Source: Arthrobacter crystallopoietes
Lineage (GTDB): Bacteria; Actinomycetota; Actinomycetes; Actinomycetales; Micrococcaceae
NCBI RefSeq assembly: GCF_017603825.1
Contig: NZ_CP072014.1
Coordinates: 4,154,001-4,218,000 of the forward strand
Direction: 5' to 3'
Length of the DNA: 64,000 nucleotides
In this document: positions 37,408 through 46,356 of the stretch, piece after piece
How the letters are laid out: every line of letters starts with the position of its first letter
Position numbering within the stretch: the stretch's first letter is position 1
The notes under the pieces: generated by a model
What the model saw: the letters and a program-made list of their open reading frames with translations, nothing else
What the model was told of the DNA's origin: nothing
Database searches by the model: none
Translations under genes and position numbers: made by a program

Positions 37408-38681
37408 GCCAGCCTTCCTTCGATCTGTGCCAGCCTGTCGAGGATGAGCTGCCGCCAGTCCGGCTCACACGCACGGAAGGGCTCCAAAATCCTCGAGAAC
37501 AGGTGGCAGGCGGTCCAGACGTTCAGCTCGTCGGCGTCTACCCCGGCGCCAAACCTTCCGCCCTGTCCTTCCTGGTATCCCTTGAGCAGCGCCTCCGTCA
37601 GGGTTTTCGTACCGGTGTCCAGCAGCTCGACCGCTGCGAAGCAGCCCAAATCCGCGGCCACTGCACCATAGCCGAACCGGTCCAGATCGATGATGCGCAG
37701 GCCTTCGCTGCCGACCAGGATCTGGTCGGCGGAGAAATCTCCGTGCACAAACCCGGCCCGGCCCGGCCGGCGCAGCCGAACGGTCAGCAGCTCGGCGGCG
37801 TGATGCAGGCGTTCAGCCGCTGCGGGCACCAGCTGGCCGGTGTTGGCTGCCAGCTTCTGCAGGCCCGGCATGGCGACGTGGCCGGGAGCGGGAACCCTGG
37901 GATCGGCGCCGGTACCGCCGTGGCCGGCCTTCGGCGGCTGGACCGGATCCGGACCCGCCCACGGCGGCTGGGTATGGAGCAGCGCCAGGAACCGTCCCGC
38001 TTCGGCCGCGAGCGCCCGCGGATCAGGCTGGCCCTGCTCCGACGTATCCTGATCCTGCTGGTGCAGGCGCTGCAGGTCGGTGTGGCCGAACCAGGGGTAG
38101 TACACGGCGTGCTGGGCGTCCGCGCCGTCCGGACGGGCGTCTGCCTCGTCCCTGGGAGATTGTTGTTCCAGGACCGGGACGCCGGCGCCCTGCAGCCGCC
38201 TCAGCATGTCTGCGTGCACCCGCGCAGGTCCGGCCGTGACCTTGGCGACCCGGCGCTGCTCGCCTTGGCCGAAGGCTGCGACCAGACGGCGGTGCGGGTT
38301 GTAGTTCAGCACGTCGATCTCCCCGGCTCGGCCGGACAGCAGCCCGGTTCCGGCGAGGGCACGGTGCAGTTTTCCGTCCAGCGCCGGCGGCCCGGACACC
38401 AGCAGCTGTCCCGGAGCTTCGGGGAGCTCCACGGCTTCAAGCTGCACCCCCTGCTGCTCGGCGCGTTTGAAGGTCTTGGCCAGTTTCGAATCCTGGCTGC
38501 GTGAGTATCCGGCGATCCAGGCAGGTCCGTCGCTTCCGGAAAGCCGGGCCACCACGGATACACCGGGCTTATAACGCACATGCGCCGCGGCGACTGGGCG
38601 ACCGAACAGGCTGCTGAGCCGCTCCGGATCCATCACGACATCCAGCGCCGGCAGGGCTGGATCAACAACGGAATCGGCCAC
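37404..38681 (-). CDS. Aminoglycoside-phosphotransferase-fold kinase (first)
   Basis: 425 residues. The APH catalytic loop is FVHGDFSADQIL (about 311-322) and the Mg site is LRIIDLDRFGYGAVAADLGC. The N-terminal part (VRYKPGVSVVARLSG, VAKVTAGPARVHADMLRRLQ) is kinase-like with a Lys that may bind ATP. GTG 38681 lies immediately after the ABC exporter stop (no gap). It is only distantly similar to the next gene, so the operon has two different kinases. Confidence 0.87.
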   Translation of the reverse strand: MADSVVDPALPALDVVMDPERLSSLFGRPVAAAHVRYKPGVSVVARLSGSDGPAWIAGYSRSQDSKLAKTFKRAEQQGVQLEAVELPEAPGQLLVSGPPALDGKLHRALAGTGLLSGRAGEIDVLNYNPHRRLVAAFGQGEQRRVAKVTAGPARVHADMLRRLQGAGVPVLEQQSPRDEADARPDGADAQHAVYYPWFGHTDLQRLHQQDQDTSEQGQPDPRALAAEAGRFLALLHTQPPWAGPDPVQPPKAGHGGTGADPRVPAPGHVAMPGLQKLAANTGQLVPAAAERLHHAAELLTVRLRRPGRAGFVHGDFSADQILVGSEGLRIIDLDRFGYGAVAADLGCFAAVELLDTGTKTLTEALLKGYQEGQGGRFGAGVDADELNVWTACHLFSRILEPFRACEPDWRQLILDRLAQIEGRLA

Positions 38682-40535
38682 CTAGACCACCTCCACCACG
38701 GCGGCGCCGGCGGGATGGCCGACGTCGACCCGCGCCTCGCTGGCATTGGCCGCCTGCTGCTGTTCCACCCAGGCCTTGAAGGTGCCGGAAGGATGCTCGA
38801 GCAGTTCTCCGGGAGTGCCGTCCAGCACCACGTTGCCGTCCTGGACCCAGAGAACACGGTCAGCGGCCAGCGCCGGTCCGGCGTCGTGCGTAATCGTCAC
38901 GGTGGTACGTCCTTCAGTCAGGGTGCCCAGAGCTGCGAGCACTTCACTTGCTGCTTCGGGATCCAATCCCGTGGTGGCCTCGTCCAGCACTACCACCGGT
39001 GCGTGCCGCAGCAGGGCACGGGCGATGGCCAGCCGCTGGCGTTGTCCGCCGGAGAGTGTGCTCCCGCGCTCCCCCACCACAGTGTCATAGCCGTTCGACG
39101 ACGCCATGATGAAGCCATGGGCCTGGGCACGCCGTGCAGCCTGCTCCACTTCCTCGTCTGTGGCCTCCATCCTGCCGTAACGGATGTTGTCGCGGATGCT
39201 ACCGGTGAAGAGCACCGAGTCCTGCAGCAGCAGGCTTACCTGCGAACGCAGCGAAGCCAGCGTCACTTCCCGCAGATCGTGTCCATCCACGCTGACGCAG
39301 CCGTGCACGGGGTCCATCATGCGCACCAGCAGCGAAGCCAGCGTGGACTTCCCGGAACCGGATGGCCCGACGACAGCCACCTTCTGACCGGCCGGAATAT
39401 GCAGGTTCACGTGGTGCAGCACGGGGCGTCCGTCACCATAGGCTGCCCGCACGCTTTGCAGGCGGATCTCACCCCGGACACTGGACAGCTCCACCGCGTC
39501 CGGGGCGTCCTGGATGTCCACGCGTTCGTCCAGCAGGTCGGCGACGCGTTCGCCCGAAGCGGTGGCACGGGCGATGCGTCCGGTGTACTTGGCCAGGTCC
39601 CGCAGCGGCTTCATGGCGGTCTTGAGGTAGGTCAGGAAGATGACCAAATCCCCGGGCGTCATCGCCGCTTCGGCCACCCGCATGCCACCGCCGAAGAGCA
39701 CTGCCGCCGTCGCAACGCCGACGATCACATCGGTGCGGCGTTCCAGCCCGGCGGCCAGCCGGCGTGCCTGCACGCCTTCCGTCAGGGCCTGTTTGTTGCT
39801 ATTGGAGAACTTGCCGGCGAGGACACGTTCCAGCCCGTAAGCCTGGACCACGCGGATGGCACCGAGGCTCTCCTGGGCTGTGTTGGCCAGCGCGCCTTCG
39901 CCCTTGCGGGTCTTCCGGGAAGCAGCGGTGATCTTGCCGGTGCTGCCGCGGGAGATCAGCAGGAATGCGGCCGCAGCGAGGACCACCACGAGGGCCAGCA
40001 GCGGATCCAGCCAGAACATCACGCCGGCCATCACGACCAGGGTGATCACGTTGGCCACCAGCGGCAGCCCGGCCGTGACCGCAACTTCCTGGAGCCGGCC
40101 GATGTCGCCCACCAGCCGCTGCACCGTATCGCCGGTCCGCGCCGAGGAGTGGTAGCGGTCGGACAACGCCTGGACATGGGAGAAAACACGCACGCGCAGC
40201 GCCGCAGCGACCCGCGAGCCGGCGAGCGCAAAGGCCACGGTGGCCAGATAGTTCGCCAGCGCGCGGAAGCCGACAATGCAAATTGTGGCCAGGGCGCAGG
40301 AAAGCAGCAGCACGGGGGTCGCCGTGGGCCCGCTGCCGGCCAGGTCCGCGCCGAGGCTGCGCGTGACCGCGTCCACCACAAACTTGACCGGCCACGGCTC
40401 GAGCACCCGGAACACCACCTCGAACAGCAGGGCAGTGATGCCGCCGCCCATCAGGAGCTTGTGCCGGCCCACATGCGGCCTGATGATGCCCAGGGTGCGG
40501 CGCAGGGCCGCGGGGCTAGCTTGTTTCCGGCTCAT
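38682..40535 (-). CDS. ABC exporter, fused membrane and ATPase domains
   Basis: 617-residue half-transporter that should act as a homodimer. Six membrane helices fill about residues 20-320 (LLMGGGITALLFEVVFRVLE, TPVLLLSCALATICIVGFRA and others). The nucleotide domain has Walker A GPSGSGKST (about 390), signature LSGGQRQRLAIARALL (about 490) and Walker B VVVLDEATTGLD (about 515). It resembles lipid and peptide exporters of the MsbA type. ATG 40535 overlaps the stop of the upstream glycosyltransferase by 4 nt. Probable job: moving the product of the neighbouring glycosyltransferases across the membrane. Confidence 0.93.
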   Translation of the reverse strand: MSRKQASPAALRRTLGIIRPHVGRHKLLMGGGITALLFEVVFRVLEPWPVKFVVDAVTRSLGADLAGSGPTATPVLLLSCALATICIVGFRALANYLATVAFALAGSRVAAALRVRVFSHVQALSDRYHSSARTGDTVQRLVGDIGRLQEVAVTAGLPLVANVITLVVMAGVMFWLDPLLALVVVLAAAAFLLISRGSTGKITAASRKTRKGEGALANTAQESLGAIRVVQAYGLERVLAGKFSNSNKQALTEGVQARRLAAGLERRTDVIVGVATAAVLFGGGMRVAEAAMTPGDLVIFLTYLKTAMKPLRDLAKYTGRIARATASGERVADLLDERVDIQDAPDAVELSSVRGEIRLQSVRAAYGDGRPVLHHVNLHIPAGQKVAVVGPSGSGKSTLASLLVRMMDPVHGCVSVDGHDLREVTLASLRSQVSLLLQDSVLFTGSIRDNIRYGRMEATDEEVEQAARRAQAHGFIMASSNGYDTVVGERGSTLSGGQRQRLAIARALLRHAPVVVLDEATTGLDPEAASEVLAALGTLTEGRTTVTITHDAGPALAADRVLWVQDGNVVLDGTPGELLEHPSGTFKAWVEQQQAANASEARVDVGHPAGAAVVEVV

Positions 40536-41692
40536 ACCGTCAGCTCCTGGTTCTTATCCGGCAGGCGGATTCCGGCCAGACTTTGCTCCAGCACCTGATG
40601 CCAGCTGTGCCGCGCGACCGCTTGCTCCCGGGCCGCCAGGGCCATGGCCAGGCGCCGCTCGGGGTAGGCCACCAAGCAGTCAATCGCGGCGGCCAGCGCG
40701 GCCGGATCCGATGGTTCCACCAGCAGCCCGGTTCCGCCATCGTCCATAATTTCCGGAATCTGGCCTACGTTCGAGGCCACCACCGGCAGCGCCGCGGCGA
40801 GGTACTCGTAAATCTTCAGCGGCGAGAAGTACTGGTCCGCATCCGACTCCATGGCCGGGTACGGCGCGGCTGCCAGCGAGCAGTCTGCGAGCACCGCGGG
40901 AATCTGTTCGGGCACCACGGCGCCGGTAAAGTCCACCGCCACGCCCAGTTCCGCGGCACGCCGCTGAAGTTCGGCCGACAGCGGGCCATCGCCGACAATG
41001 CGCAGTTGCCATGCCTGCGAGGCCAGCGCGGCGGCTTCCAGCAGCACCTCCACCCCGTGCCATGGTTTGAGCGTGCCGACAAAGGCCACTACCGGCACGG
41101 CACCGGGGTCGGGGCTGGCGGGCAGGATCCGGTCCGTGTTCACGCCATTAGGTACGACGGCGATGCCGCCAGGGTGCGCAGGTTCGGTTTTGCTTTCCAC
41201 CCACCGGGCGACAGGTGCGGAGACACACACGGTGCGGTCCGCTGCGGCCACCTGCGCGCGCAGTGCTGCGGCGGCAGCGGCTTCGTCATGCAGGTAGCGG
41301 TGGGTGCGCTGCTCATCGATCAGCGGGGCGTTGACCTCGAGGATGCCGGGAATCCCCAGCGCCGCAGTGGCCTGGGCCAGTCCGGTGCTGAAGAGGCTGT
41401 AGCGCTCATAGACGAGGTCCGCGCCGTCGTCGATAATTTTCCCGGCCAGCTCCGCGGCCGCCGCGGCCTGGGCGGCTTCGCGCTCGGGTCCCTGGCTTTG
41501 GGGCACCTTGAGCCAGGTCACCGTGAGGTCGGCCAGGTCCGCGGGAACGTCGTCGCCGGTGCGCGTGCAGTAGACACGCACCTCGGCGCCGCGTGCCCGC
41601 CAGGCGCGGATGATCTCCTGGACATGGACCGAGGCCCCCTTGGTGCCGAAGACCGGAATGCCCGGGTCCGCGCACAGATATGCCACTCGCAT
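40532..41692 (-). CDS. GT4-type glycosyltransferase (third)
   Basis: 386 residues, GT-B fold. MRVAYLCADPGIPVFGTKGA and SVHVQEIIRAWRARGAEV start the acceptor domain; VVPNGVNTDR, VAFVGTLKPWHGVEVLLEAA and DQYFSPLKIYEYLAAALPVV form the donor domain. The first Glu of the EX7E motif is Tyr, as in several GT4 members with the FSPLKxxEY form. ATG 41692 overlaps the previous stop (TAATG) and has GGAGGTGG. The frame upstream to 41800 lies in the neighbouring gene and is not used. Confidence 0.92.
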   Translation of the reverse strand: MRVAYLCADPGIPVFGTKGASVHVQEIIRAWRARGAEVRVYCTRTGDDVPADLADLTVTWLKVPQSQGPEREAAQAAAAAELAGKIIDDGADLVYERYSLFSTGLAQATAALGIPGILEVNAPLIDEQRTHRYLHDEAAAAAALRAQVAAADRTVCVSAPVARWVESKTEPAHPGGIAVVPNGVNTDRILPASPDPGAVPVVAFVGTLKPWHGVEVLLEAAALASQAWQLRIVGDGPLSAELQRRAAELGVAVDFTGAVVPEQIPAVLADCSLAAAPYPAMESDADQYFSPLKIYEYLAAALPVVASNVGQIPEIMDDGGTGLLVEPSDPAALAAAIDCLVAYPERRLAMALAAREQAVARHSWHQVLEQSLAGIRLPDKNQELTV

Positions 41693-42969
41693 TACGCCAC
41701 CTCCAGGCTTTCTGCGGCAGGTACGGTGGACGCCGGGGCCTCCGCCAGCTGCCGGAGCCGCCGTGCCTGCTTGGCAGAGTCGAAATTCGCTTCGATGCAC
41801 TGCCGGGCAGCCGCGGCGATCCCCTCGCGGTCAAAGTCCGGCCGGGCCGTCTCCTCGAGCGCGGCGGTCAGGTCAGCCGCCACGCCGTTGCGGATCAGGA
41901 TGCCGGTTTGCGCCGCGCCGCCTTGCGCCGGATGAATCACCTCGGGGATGCCGGTGACATCGCTGGCGATGGCGGGCACCCCCATGGCCATGGCCTCCAG
42001 CAGGACCGTGGGCAGCCCGTCGGCGTTGCCGTCTTTCCCCACGACGCAGGGCGCGGCAAAAACATCGGCCCAGCGCAGCAGGTCGGCGACTTCCCGCTGG
42101 GTCCGCGGGCCCAGCAGCCGGACCGTGCCTTCCAGGCCGAGCGAGGTGATCTGTTCGGCCAGCTCGGTTTCGAGCATGCCGCCGCCGGCAATCCGGACGT
42201 CCAGCCGCAGGCCGCGGCCACGCAGTTCGGCCGCCGATGCAATCAGCAGGTCAAAGCCCTTCTTCTCCACGAGGCGCCCGACGGCGGCAACCCGCAGCGT
42301 CTGTCCGGGTACCTGCGGCGCACTATAGGGAAAGCGCTTGAGTTCCAGTCCGTTGTAGACCAGGTGCAGGTTGGCAGTTTCGGCGGGATATGTGGAGCTC
42401 AGGTAGCGGTAGTTGTACTCGCTGATGGTGACCACGTGCGACGCGTTGGCCAGGGTTTGGGCCAGGCGGCTGCGGTCCACATCCTCGTGAAAAATGTCCT
42501 TGGCATGGGCGGTGAAGGAATAGGTGATGCCGGACAGCGCGGCCGCAATCTCCGCGGTACGGGCCGCCAGCGAACCAAAGTGGGCGTGCAGGTGCGTGAT
42601 GCCGCGCTCGAGTGCCATGGTGGCCAGCTCGATGCCCTGATGCACTTCGGTAGGGTCGTAACCGGCAATCTGGGGCAGCAGCTGTGCCCATCGGCCGGCG
42701 AATTCCGGATTCAGTTCCTGGGCGCGGGCGACAATCGCCCAGCCTTCGCTGAGCTTGGCCGGTTTGGGTACGTAGTTGACCGGGGCCTGCACCCGGGCCA
42801 GTTCCGGATGGAACCGCGGATCCGCCGGCGGCCGCAGCGAGAAGATCTCCAGCACTTCGCCGGAGGCTTCCCGGGCCAGGATCTCGGTGACAATGAAGGT
42901 CTCGGAAAAGCGCGGGTAGACCTTGAGGACATAGCCGACTCTTGACGTCTTGGGCTTAGCCTGCAACAC
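41692..42969 (-). CDS. GT4-type glycosyltransferase (second), WcaL-like
   Basis: 425 residues. VGYVLKVYPRFSETFIVTEI is the characteristic start of colanic-acid-type transferases (WcaL/AmsK-like); ITHLHAHFGSLAARTAEIAA and YSFTAHAKDIF follow. The donor domain has VGRLVEKKGFDLLI and DGLPTVLLEAMAMGVPAIAS with Asp in place of the first Glu of EX7E. It overlaps the upstream gene by 14 nt. The family builds exopolysaccharide or glycolipid chains. Confidence 0.92.
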   Translation of the reverse strand: MLQAKPKTSRVGYVLKVYPRFSETFIVTEILAREASGEVLEIFSLRPPADPRFHPELARVQAPVNYVPKPAKLSEGWAIVARAQELNPEFAGRWAQLLPQIAGYDPTEVHQGIELATMALERGITHLHAHFGSLAARTAEIAAALSGITYSFTAHAKDIFHEDVDRSRLAQTLANASHVVTISEYNYRYLSSTYPAETANLHLVYNGLELKRFPYSAPQVPGQTLRVAAVGRLVEKKGFDLLIASAAELRGRGLRLDVRIAGGGMLETELAEQITSLGLEGTVRLLGPRTQREVADLLRWADVFAAPCVVGKDGNADGLPTVLLEAMAMGVPAIASDVTGIPEVIHPAQGGAAQTGILIRNGVAADLTAALEETARPDFDREGIAAAARQCIEANFDSAKQARRLRQLAEAPASTVPAAESLEVA

Positions 42970-44188
42970 GGTTCAACTCCTTCTGCCCCGCTGGGCTCAC
43001 TGTATCTTCGGCGCCTGCGGTTCCCAATAGAGCCGCGGCGAGGCGGGCCACCGAGCTGAGACCGTCCAGCTCAATGCCGGTGCGGGCGGCAGCTGTTCCG
43101 GCAACCGTTTCGAACCAGTTGCCCAGGACCTTGCTGCTCAGCTGGGCAGGCTCGCAGACGTCCACGAGCTGGCGGTTACTGAGGGAACGTGCGCGGATCA
43201 GCTGCTCCTGCCGGGGCCAGACCCGCGGCACCACGAGGGCAGGAGTGTCTGTGCTGAGGATTTCGCAGACCGAGTTATAGCCGCCCATGGTCACGATGGC
43301 GGCAGCTGCACTAATCTCGACCAGCGCATCCGGGACGCTGGCGATCACATCGGTCCGCTTCCGGGCGGCACGCTCGACCTGGCGCCTTTGGTCTGCTGCC
43401 ATCTGCGGGCCGGTAATGACCAGGTGGCGGTACCCCGCCGGAACCTTGGCGCGCGCCGCTGCCATGGTCAGGTCGAATCCGTCCGATCCGCCGCCGACCA
43501 TGGTCAGCAGGTACGGCTTGCGGGCATGGGGTTTGCGCGAAGAGCGGGGACGGCCTGCGGCCAGATAGCCCGTGAAGCGGACCTTATCGCTAAGGGCCGC
43601 TGGGATTTCTCCCGAGGCCACCGGATTGTGCACGGCCGGGTCGCCGTAGACCCAGAGCTCGTCGAACGTGCGCCGGACGTGGCACAGATCCCCGAGCGCG
43701 GTCCATTCGCGGGCTGCGACGGCGGGATCGTCAAGGACCTCGCGCAGGCCGAGGATGACTTTGCAGCCGGGATTGGCTTCCCGCACCGCAGCCAGCGCGT
43801 CCACAAGTTCCCCATCCACACCGAAGGCATGCCGGTCCACGATGACCAGATGGGGACGGAAGGCTGTCAGGGCTCCTTCAATCACTGCGGAGCGCAGGCT
43901 GATGAGCCGGCTCATCCGCACATTCAGGTGGCGCGGTGCGTAGTTGCCCTCGCGTTTGCTGATGCCGGGAATGACCATCCAGTCCCAGCCTTCGGGTCGC
44001 CGGTAGCTGGTGGCGGTTCCCTCGCCGGTCACCAGCAAGCCCGACACTTTCCGTCCGGTCAGCGCCGGCAGGCGGGCCGCCAGCGCATGGGCGATGGCAA
44101 GGTTGCGCCGAGTGTGCCCCAGGCCCTGGGAATCATGGGAGTAGAGAACTATCCGTAACTCACCGCTGTCTTGCTGGTTGGTATACAT
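42956..44188 (-). CDS. MurG/GT28-like predicted glycosyltransferase (first)
   Basis: 410 residues, COG4671-like. RIVLYSHDSQGLGHTRRNLA starts the acceptor domain, LVIVDRHAFGVDGELVDAL is a middle block, and ISAAAAIVTMGGYNSVCEIL with PALVVPRVWPRQEQLIRAR is the GT28-like donor site. ATG 44188 (MYTNQQDSG) has GGAGGA upstream; the GTG 14 codons earlier is weaker. First gene of the seven-gene operon. Confidence 0.88.
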   Translation of the reverse strand: MYTNQQDSGELRIVLYSHDSQGLGHTRRNLAIAHALAARLPALTGRKVSGLLVTGEGTATSYRRPEGWDWMVIPGISKREGNYAPRHLNVRMSRLISLRSAVIEGALTAFRPHLVIVDRHAFGVDGELVDALAAVREANPGCKVILGLREVLDDPAVAAREWTALGDLCHVRRTFDELWVYGDPAVHNPVASGEIPAALSDKVRFTGYLAAGRPRSSRKPHARKPYLLTMVGGGSDGFDLTMAAARAKVPAGYRHLVITGPQMAADQRRQVERAARKRTDVIASVPDALVEISAAAAIVTMGGYNSVCEILSTDTPALVVPRVWPRQEQLIRARSLSNRQLVDVCEPAQLSSKVLGNWFETVAGTAAARTGIELDGLSSVARLAAALLGTAGAEDTVSPAGQKELNRVAG

Positions 44189-44266
44189 CAGTCCTCCATA
44201 GATTTCATTCTCTTCGTGCGTGTTGTTCACTTTGCCGCAGGATGATGAATCGTTTATGAAACCTAT

Positions 44267-44282
44267 ATGAGAGAGTTCTCAT
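44267..44282. repeat. Inverted repeat upstream of the glycosyltransferase operon
   Basis: ATGAGA-GAGT-TCTCAT, a 6-bp dyad with 4-bp spacer, lies about 80 bp before the first ATG in an A+T-rich stretch. It could be an operator. Confidence 0.4.
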
Positions 44283-44344
44283 GCTCGGCGTGGTGCGCCT
44301 CACATCCGCGTCGGAACGGCGCTGGGGACATGCCCCGGGCATGC

Positions 44345-44376
44345 AAAAAGGCACCCGCTTGCACGGGTGCCTTTTT
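44345..44376 (-). terminator. Terminator of the DEAD-box helicase gene
   Basis: A 13-bp stem, AAAAAGGCACCCG (44345-44357) with its inverse at 44364-44376, loop CTTGCA. T-tracts in both directions. Confidence 0.9.
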
Positions 44377-44433
44377 GATGAAGGTTACTTCAGCCGCCGA
44401 TTCCCTGCAGGAACTGCCGGGTCCGGCCGCGGG

Positions 44434-46356
44434 TTAGTAGCTCTTGTGGCGGGGCTTGCGGGCTCCGGCGCCCTGGCCGGCGAAGTCCGAACGCTCGCCG
44501 CGGTCCTTGCTGAAGCTGCGGTCGCCGTCGAACTTCTTCTTGTACGGACGGTCCCCTTCGAACTTCTTCTTGAACGGACGGTCGCTGCCGTATCCGCCGC
44601 GGCTGCCGCCGAAGTCGCCCTGGTCGCGGCGCGGCTTGCGGCCCGAATCCAGTTCGAGGTGGATCAGTTCGCCGCCGATGCGGGTGCGGGACAGAGCACG
44701 CAGCTGGTCCTTGGACAGATCCGCGGGCAGTTCCACCAGGGAATGGTCCGAGCGGATGTCGATGCCGCCGATCTGCGCGGCGCTGAGGCCGCCCTCGTTG
44801 GCGATGGCACCGACGATGGAGCCCGGCATGACGCGCTGGCGGCGGCCGACGGCGATGCGGTACGTCGCATTGCCTTCGGTCAGTGCACGCGTCGGACCAC
44901 GGGAGCCCATGGCGTCGCGTCCGCCGGCGGCGCGCTCGCGCTGGCCCTTCGGTGCTTCCGGCAGGTCCTGGACCAGCAGCGGGCGTCCGCCCTGGGCCAT
45001 GACGGCCAGTGCGGCGGCGATCTCCGCGGCAGGCACGTTGTGCTCGGTCTCGTAGGTCGCGATCAGGTCGCGGAAGATGGAGACATCTTCGGACGAGAGG
45101 GTCTCCGTGATCTTCTCGGCAAACTTGCTCATGCGCAGGTTGTTGATGGTTTCCGCCGAAGGCAGGTGCATCTGTTCGACCGGCTGGCGGGTGGCCTTCT
45201 CGATGGCCCGCAGCAGGTACTTCTCGCGCGGAGTCATGAACAGGATGGCGTCGCCCGAGCGGCCGGCACGACCGGTACGGCCGATACGGTGCACGTAGGA
45301 CTCGGTGTCGTGCGGGATGTCGTAGTTGACCACGAGGGAAATACGCTCGACGTCGAGACCACGGGCGGCCACGTCGGTGGCAACCAGGATGTCGATCTTG
45401 CCGTCGCGCAGGGCCTCGACCGTACGTTCACGCTGCTGCTGCGGGATGTCGCCGTTGATGGCGGCGGCGCGGTAGCCGCGGGACTTGAGCTTGTCAGCCA
45501 GGTCCTCGGTAGCCATCTTGGTGCGCACGAAGGCGATAACGCCGTCGAAATCTTCCGCTTCCAGGATCCGGGTCATGGCATCCAGCTTGTGCGGGCCCAT
45601 GACCTGCAGGTAGCGCTGGCGGGTGTTGGTGCCCGTGGTGGTCTTGGCCTTGACCGTGATTTCGGCCGGGTCCTTCAGGTACTTCTTCGCGATCCGGCGG
45701 ATGGCGGTGGGCATGGTGGCCGAGAACAGGGCAACCTGCTTGTCTTCCGGAGTCTTCGAGAGAATCTGGTCAACTTCTTCGGCAAAGCCCATGCGCAGCA
45801 TTTCGTCTGCTTCGTCCAGCACCATGTACTGCAGTTCCGAGAGGTCCAGGGAACCCTTCTCGATGTGGTCGATGACGCGGCCCGGAGTACCGACAACAAC
45901 CTGTGCGCCGCGGCGCAGGCCGGCAAGCTGGGGGCCGTAAGGGGATCCGCCGTAGACCGGAAGAACCGTGAAGTTCTCCATGTGCGAGGCGTAGGAGGAA
46001 AAGGCTTCGGCTACCTGGAGCGCGAGCTCACGGGTGGGGGCCAGCACCAGGATCTGGGTGTTCTTGGTGGGCGGCAGTTCTGCCATCCGGGACAGCGCGG
46101 GGACGGCGAAGGCGGCGGTCTTGCCGGTACCGGTCTGGGCCAGGCCCACGACGTCGCGGCCTTCGAGCAATACGGGGATGGTGGCGGCCTGGATGGGGGA
46201 CGGCTTTTCGTAGCCGACGTCGCTCAGGGCTGCGAGCACGCGGCCGTCGAGACCGAAATCGGTGAACAAAACGGTGTTCTCTTCGACGGCGCTGTTGTCC
46301 GTAGCCGGCTCAGTGGCGGCGTTTTCAGACATGATGGCAGTGGGAGTTTCAGACAT
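44434..46356 (-). CDS. deaD: DEAD-box RNA helicase, CsdA/DeaD type
   Basis: 640-residue ATP-dependent RNA helicase for ribosome assembly and mRNA decay, often cold-induced. Q-motif region FTDFGLDGRVLAALSDVGYE, Walker A AQTGTGKTAAF, DEAD in VLDEADEMLRMGF, SAT in ALFSATMP, and VHRIGRTGRAGR. A DbpA-type RNA-binding domain (IVGAIANEGGLSAAQIGGID) and a basic RGG/Lys-Phe tail (GDRPYKKKFDGDRS) complete it. ATG 46356 has AGGA upstream. The long upstream region suggests leader-based control. Confidence 0.95.
   Translation of the reverse strand: MSETPTAIMSENAATEPATDNSAVEENTVLFTDFGLDGRVLAALSDVGYEKPSPIQAATIPVLLEGRDVVGLAQTGTGKTAAFAVPALSRMAELPPTKNTQILVLAPTRELALQVAEAFSSYASHMENFTVLPVYGGSPYGPQLAGLRRGAQVVVGTPGRVIDHIEKGSLDLSELQYMVLDEADEMLRMGFAEEVDQILSKTPEDKQVALFSATMPTAIRRIAKKYLKDPAEITVKAKTTTGTNTRQRYLQVMGPHKLDAMTRILEAEDFDGVIAFVRTKMATEDLADKLKSRGYRAAAINGDIPQQQRERTVEALRDGKIDILVATDVAARGLDVERISLVVNYDIPHDTESYVHRIGRTGRAGRSGDAILFMTPREKYLLRAIEKATRQPVEQMHLPSAETINNLRMSKFAEKITETLSSEDVSIFRDLIATYETEHNVPAAEIAAALAVMAQGGRPLLVQDLPEAPKGQRERAAGGRDAMGSRGPTRALTEGNATYRIAVGRRQRVMPGSIVGAIANEGGLSAAQIGGIDIRSDHSLVELPADLSKDQLRALSRTRIGGELIHLELDSGRKPRRDQGDFGGSRGGYGSDRPFKKKFEGDRPYKKKFDGDRSFSKDRGERSDFAGQGAGARKPRHKSY

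Noticed and set aside
36346-38681. Antibiotic resistance by the two APH-fold kinases
   Set aside because: Catalytic loops are kinase-like, but the genes are embedded in a glycosyltransferase/exporter operon and lack features of known resistance enzymes.
38580-40598. Plus-strand open frame of 672 codons
   Set aside because: Antisense to the ABC exporter.
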